Shown here in pieces: positions 62,945 to 64,000 of a DNA stretch of 64,000 nt. A program made the position numbers and the translations under genes. The DNA comes from Tiliqua scincoides (Eukaryota; Chordata; Lepidosauria; Squamata; Scincidae). Numbering within the stretch: position 1 is the stretch's first letter; the number at the start of each line of letters is the position of its first letter. The stretch is taken from positions 224,334,244-224,398,243 of the forward strand of contig NC_089824.1 of NCBI RefSeq assembly GCF_035046505.1, in the 5' to 3' direction. The notes under the pieces are model-generated. The model was not told where the DNA came from and made no database searches. It saw only the letters and a program-made list of their open reading frames with translations.

Positions 62945-64000
62945 CTGTGTCTTACCCAGAGCTGATTGGTGGGAAACAGGATGGGGGAGTGGATGGGCCC
63001 CTTTGGCCTGACCTGACAGGGTTGATACTACGGCTTCCAGACCAGTTTGGAACTGAGGCTGCCTTGGTCACCCTTTTGGCTGATCCATGCCAGGGACTAG
63101 ACAGGGAACACAGTTGCTCCCTTGTACCTCTCCGCAGCCTCTGATACCGTCGGAAAGCCCTGCTGGGATGGGTGGGGCTGGCTTTAGGCAGCTCCTCTGT
63201 TTCCTGTGTCACAGGGTTTAGCATTAGGTGTCATGGCACCCAACTCCATCTTTGTTGTTTATCTGCAGGTAGGGAGAGAGGTGGCATTCTGGATCAGTGT
63301 CTGGAGTCAGCAGTGGGCTGGATGAGAACCTACAAGCTGTAGTTTGGACAAGATGGGAGTTGCTGTTGGTTAGGAGACCCCCGGATTCTGTGGCAGAGTC
63401 TGGCTCTGGATGGAGCTGCAGCTTCCTTAAATGATCAGCAGCTTGAGGCTGCCCTGGACCCAGTAGGGCCTGTGGGGAGCCACTGTCTGCTGCTGTCAGG
63501 CTGCTTTCCTTGCCATCTCTGGCTGATGCACCAGCTATGGCCATTTCTGGTCAGTCAGACCTGGCTGCAGTCAACAACTGGACTACTGTCGCATGCTCTG
63601 TATATAGCTTCTTGTGAAGACTGCCTGAACATGTTGGTTGATACTAGGCATGGCTGGTGACAGAAGTTGTCCGTTTTGCCTCCTGGCTGTCTCATCTGCA
63701 CTGGCTGCTGGTTTATTCTGGGCAGAAGGTGTGAGGTGCTGGAGATTGCCTCCAGAATAGGCAATGTTTTCAGGCAGCACCCAGAAGATTGTCCCTCCCC
63801 ATATGAGACCACCCGTGGAGGCCCTGCTTTGCCTTGCTTTCTTTCTTCCTTTCTTTCAAAAAATCTTAATCCAGGAGGCAGCTTTCTCCACTGCGGCAGC
63901 TGCCCTGCCAGAGGACATGTGTATGGCCCCCAACTTGGCTCTTCCTTCCAGAAAAGTTGTTCAGACACTCCTGTTTGGCCTGGTTCAGGTTGTGCCTGGC
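62945..64000 (+). mobile_element. L2 LINE fragment reaching the right edge
   Basis: FGTEAALVTLLADPCQGLDR, then RT C-terminal residues, and near 63850 SKNLNPGGSFLHCGSCPA mark the L2 order with many frame breaks. It lies in a ZNF335 intron. Confidence 0.75.

Noticed and set aside
60540-64000. The next zinc-finger exon of ZNF335
   Set aside because: No frame encoding the C2H2 array or the RRRGRPSRRF segment was found; the region holds LTR, CR1 and L2 remains.

Overview
This is vertebrate nuclear DNA, most likely from a sauropsid and probably a squamate reptile. That inference rests on spliced host genes with GT-AG introns, two CpG islands, a heavy load of CR1 and L2 LINEs, R4/Dong-type LINE pieces, an L1 tail, hAT and pogo-like DNA transposons, a tRNA-headed SINE and a 5S-rRNA-headed SINE. 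No species-specific marker was recognised, so the clade is an inference.

Three host genes are visible, in the order known from the mammalian SLC12A5 - MMP9 - ZNF335 block. (1) At 7.65-7.75 kb, minus strand, inside a CpG island (about 6.88-8.28 kb), lies the alternative first coding exon of SLC12A5 (KCC2a isoform); the rest of that gene runs off the left edge. (2) At 12.96-22.69 kb, minus strand, is a complete MMP9 gene: 13 coding exons, a 684-residue open product, a promoter with TATA, GC and AP-1 boxes, and a poly(A) signal. (3) From about 50.9 kb to the right edge, plus strand, is the 5' part of ZNF335: a CpG-island promoter, an inferred non-coding first exon and six coding exons (about 378 codons) including the first C2H2 finger and an AT-hook-like motif. 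The remaining zinc-finger exons lie beyond 64 kb. MMP9 and ZNF335 are divergently transcribed and separated by about 28 kb of repeat-rich DNA.

Repeats fill most of the remainder. CR1 copies of several ages occur in both orientations; L2 pieces lie at about 32.8, 37-38, 43.4-44.6, 50.5, 58, 59.6-60.3 and 63-64 kb. A second LINE family, with a C-terminal CCHH finger and a conserved 3' hairpin, is present in several near-identical copies, and its 3' end is also the tail of a 5S-rRNA-derived SINE at 46.7 kb. Nested insertions are common. At 31-32.6 kb a LINE sits in a pogo-like element that sits in an R4/Dong LINE. At 41.2 kb a hAT element sits in a CR1. At 56 kb a CR1 sits in an oppositely oriented CR1. 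A four-unit tandem array with a 140-bp period, made from a CR1 3' tail, lies at 10.9-11.5 kb. One possible solo LTR fossil lies at 61.1-62.0 kb.

The most interesting items are the LINE/5S-SINE partnership with a shared 3' hairpin, the CR1-tail tandem array carrying ZNF143-like motifs, two CR1 copies sharing the same non-canonical 5' end, a 122-bp near-perfect palindrome, and the KCC2a-specific exon with its RFTV kinase-docking motif lying between CR1 insertions. I did not find a convincing wholly new gene system. One possible membrane-protein exon at 38.9-39.1 kb is unassigned.
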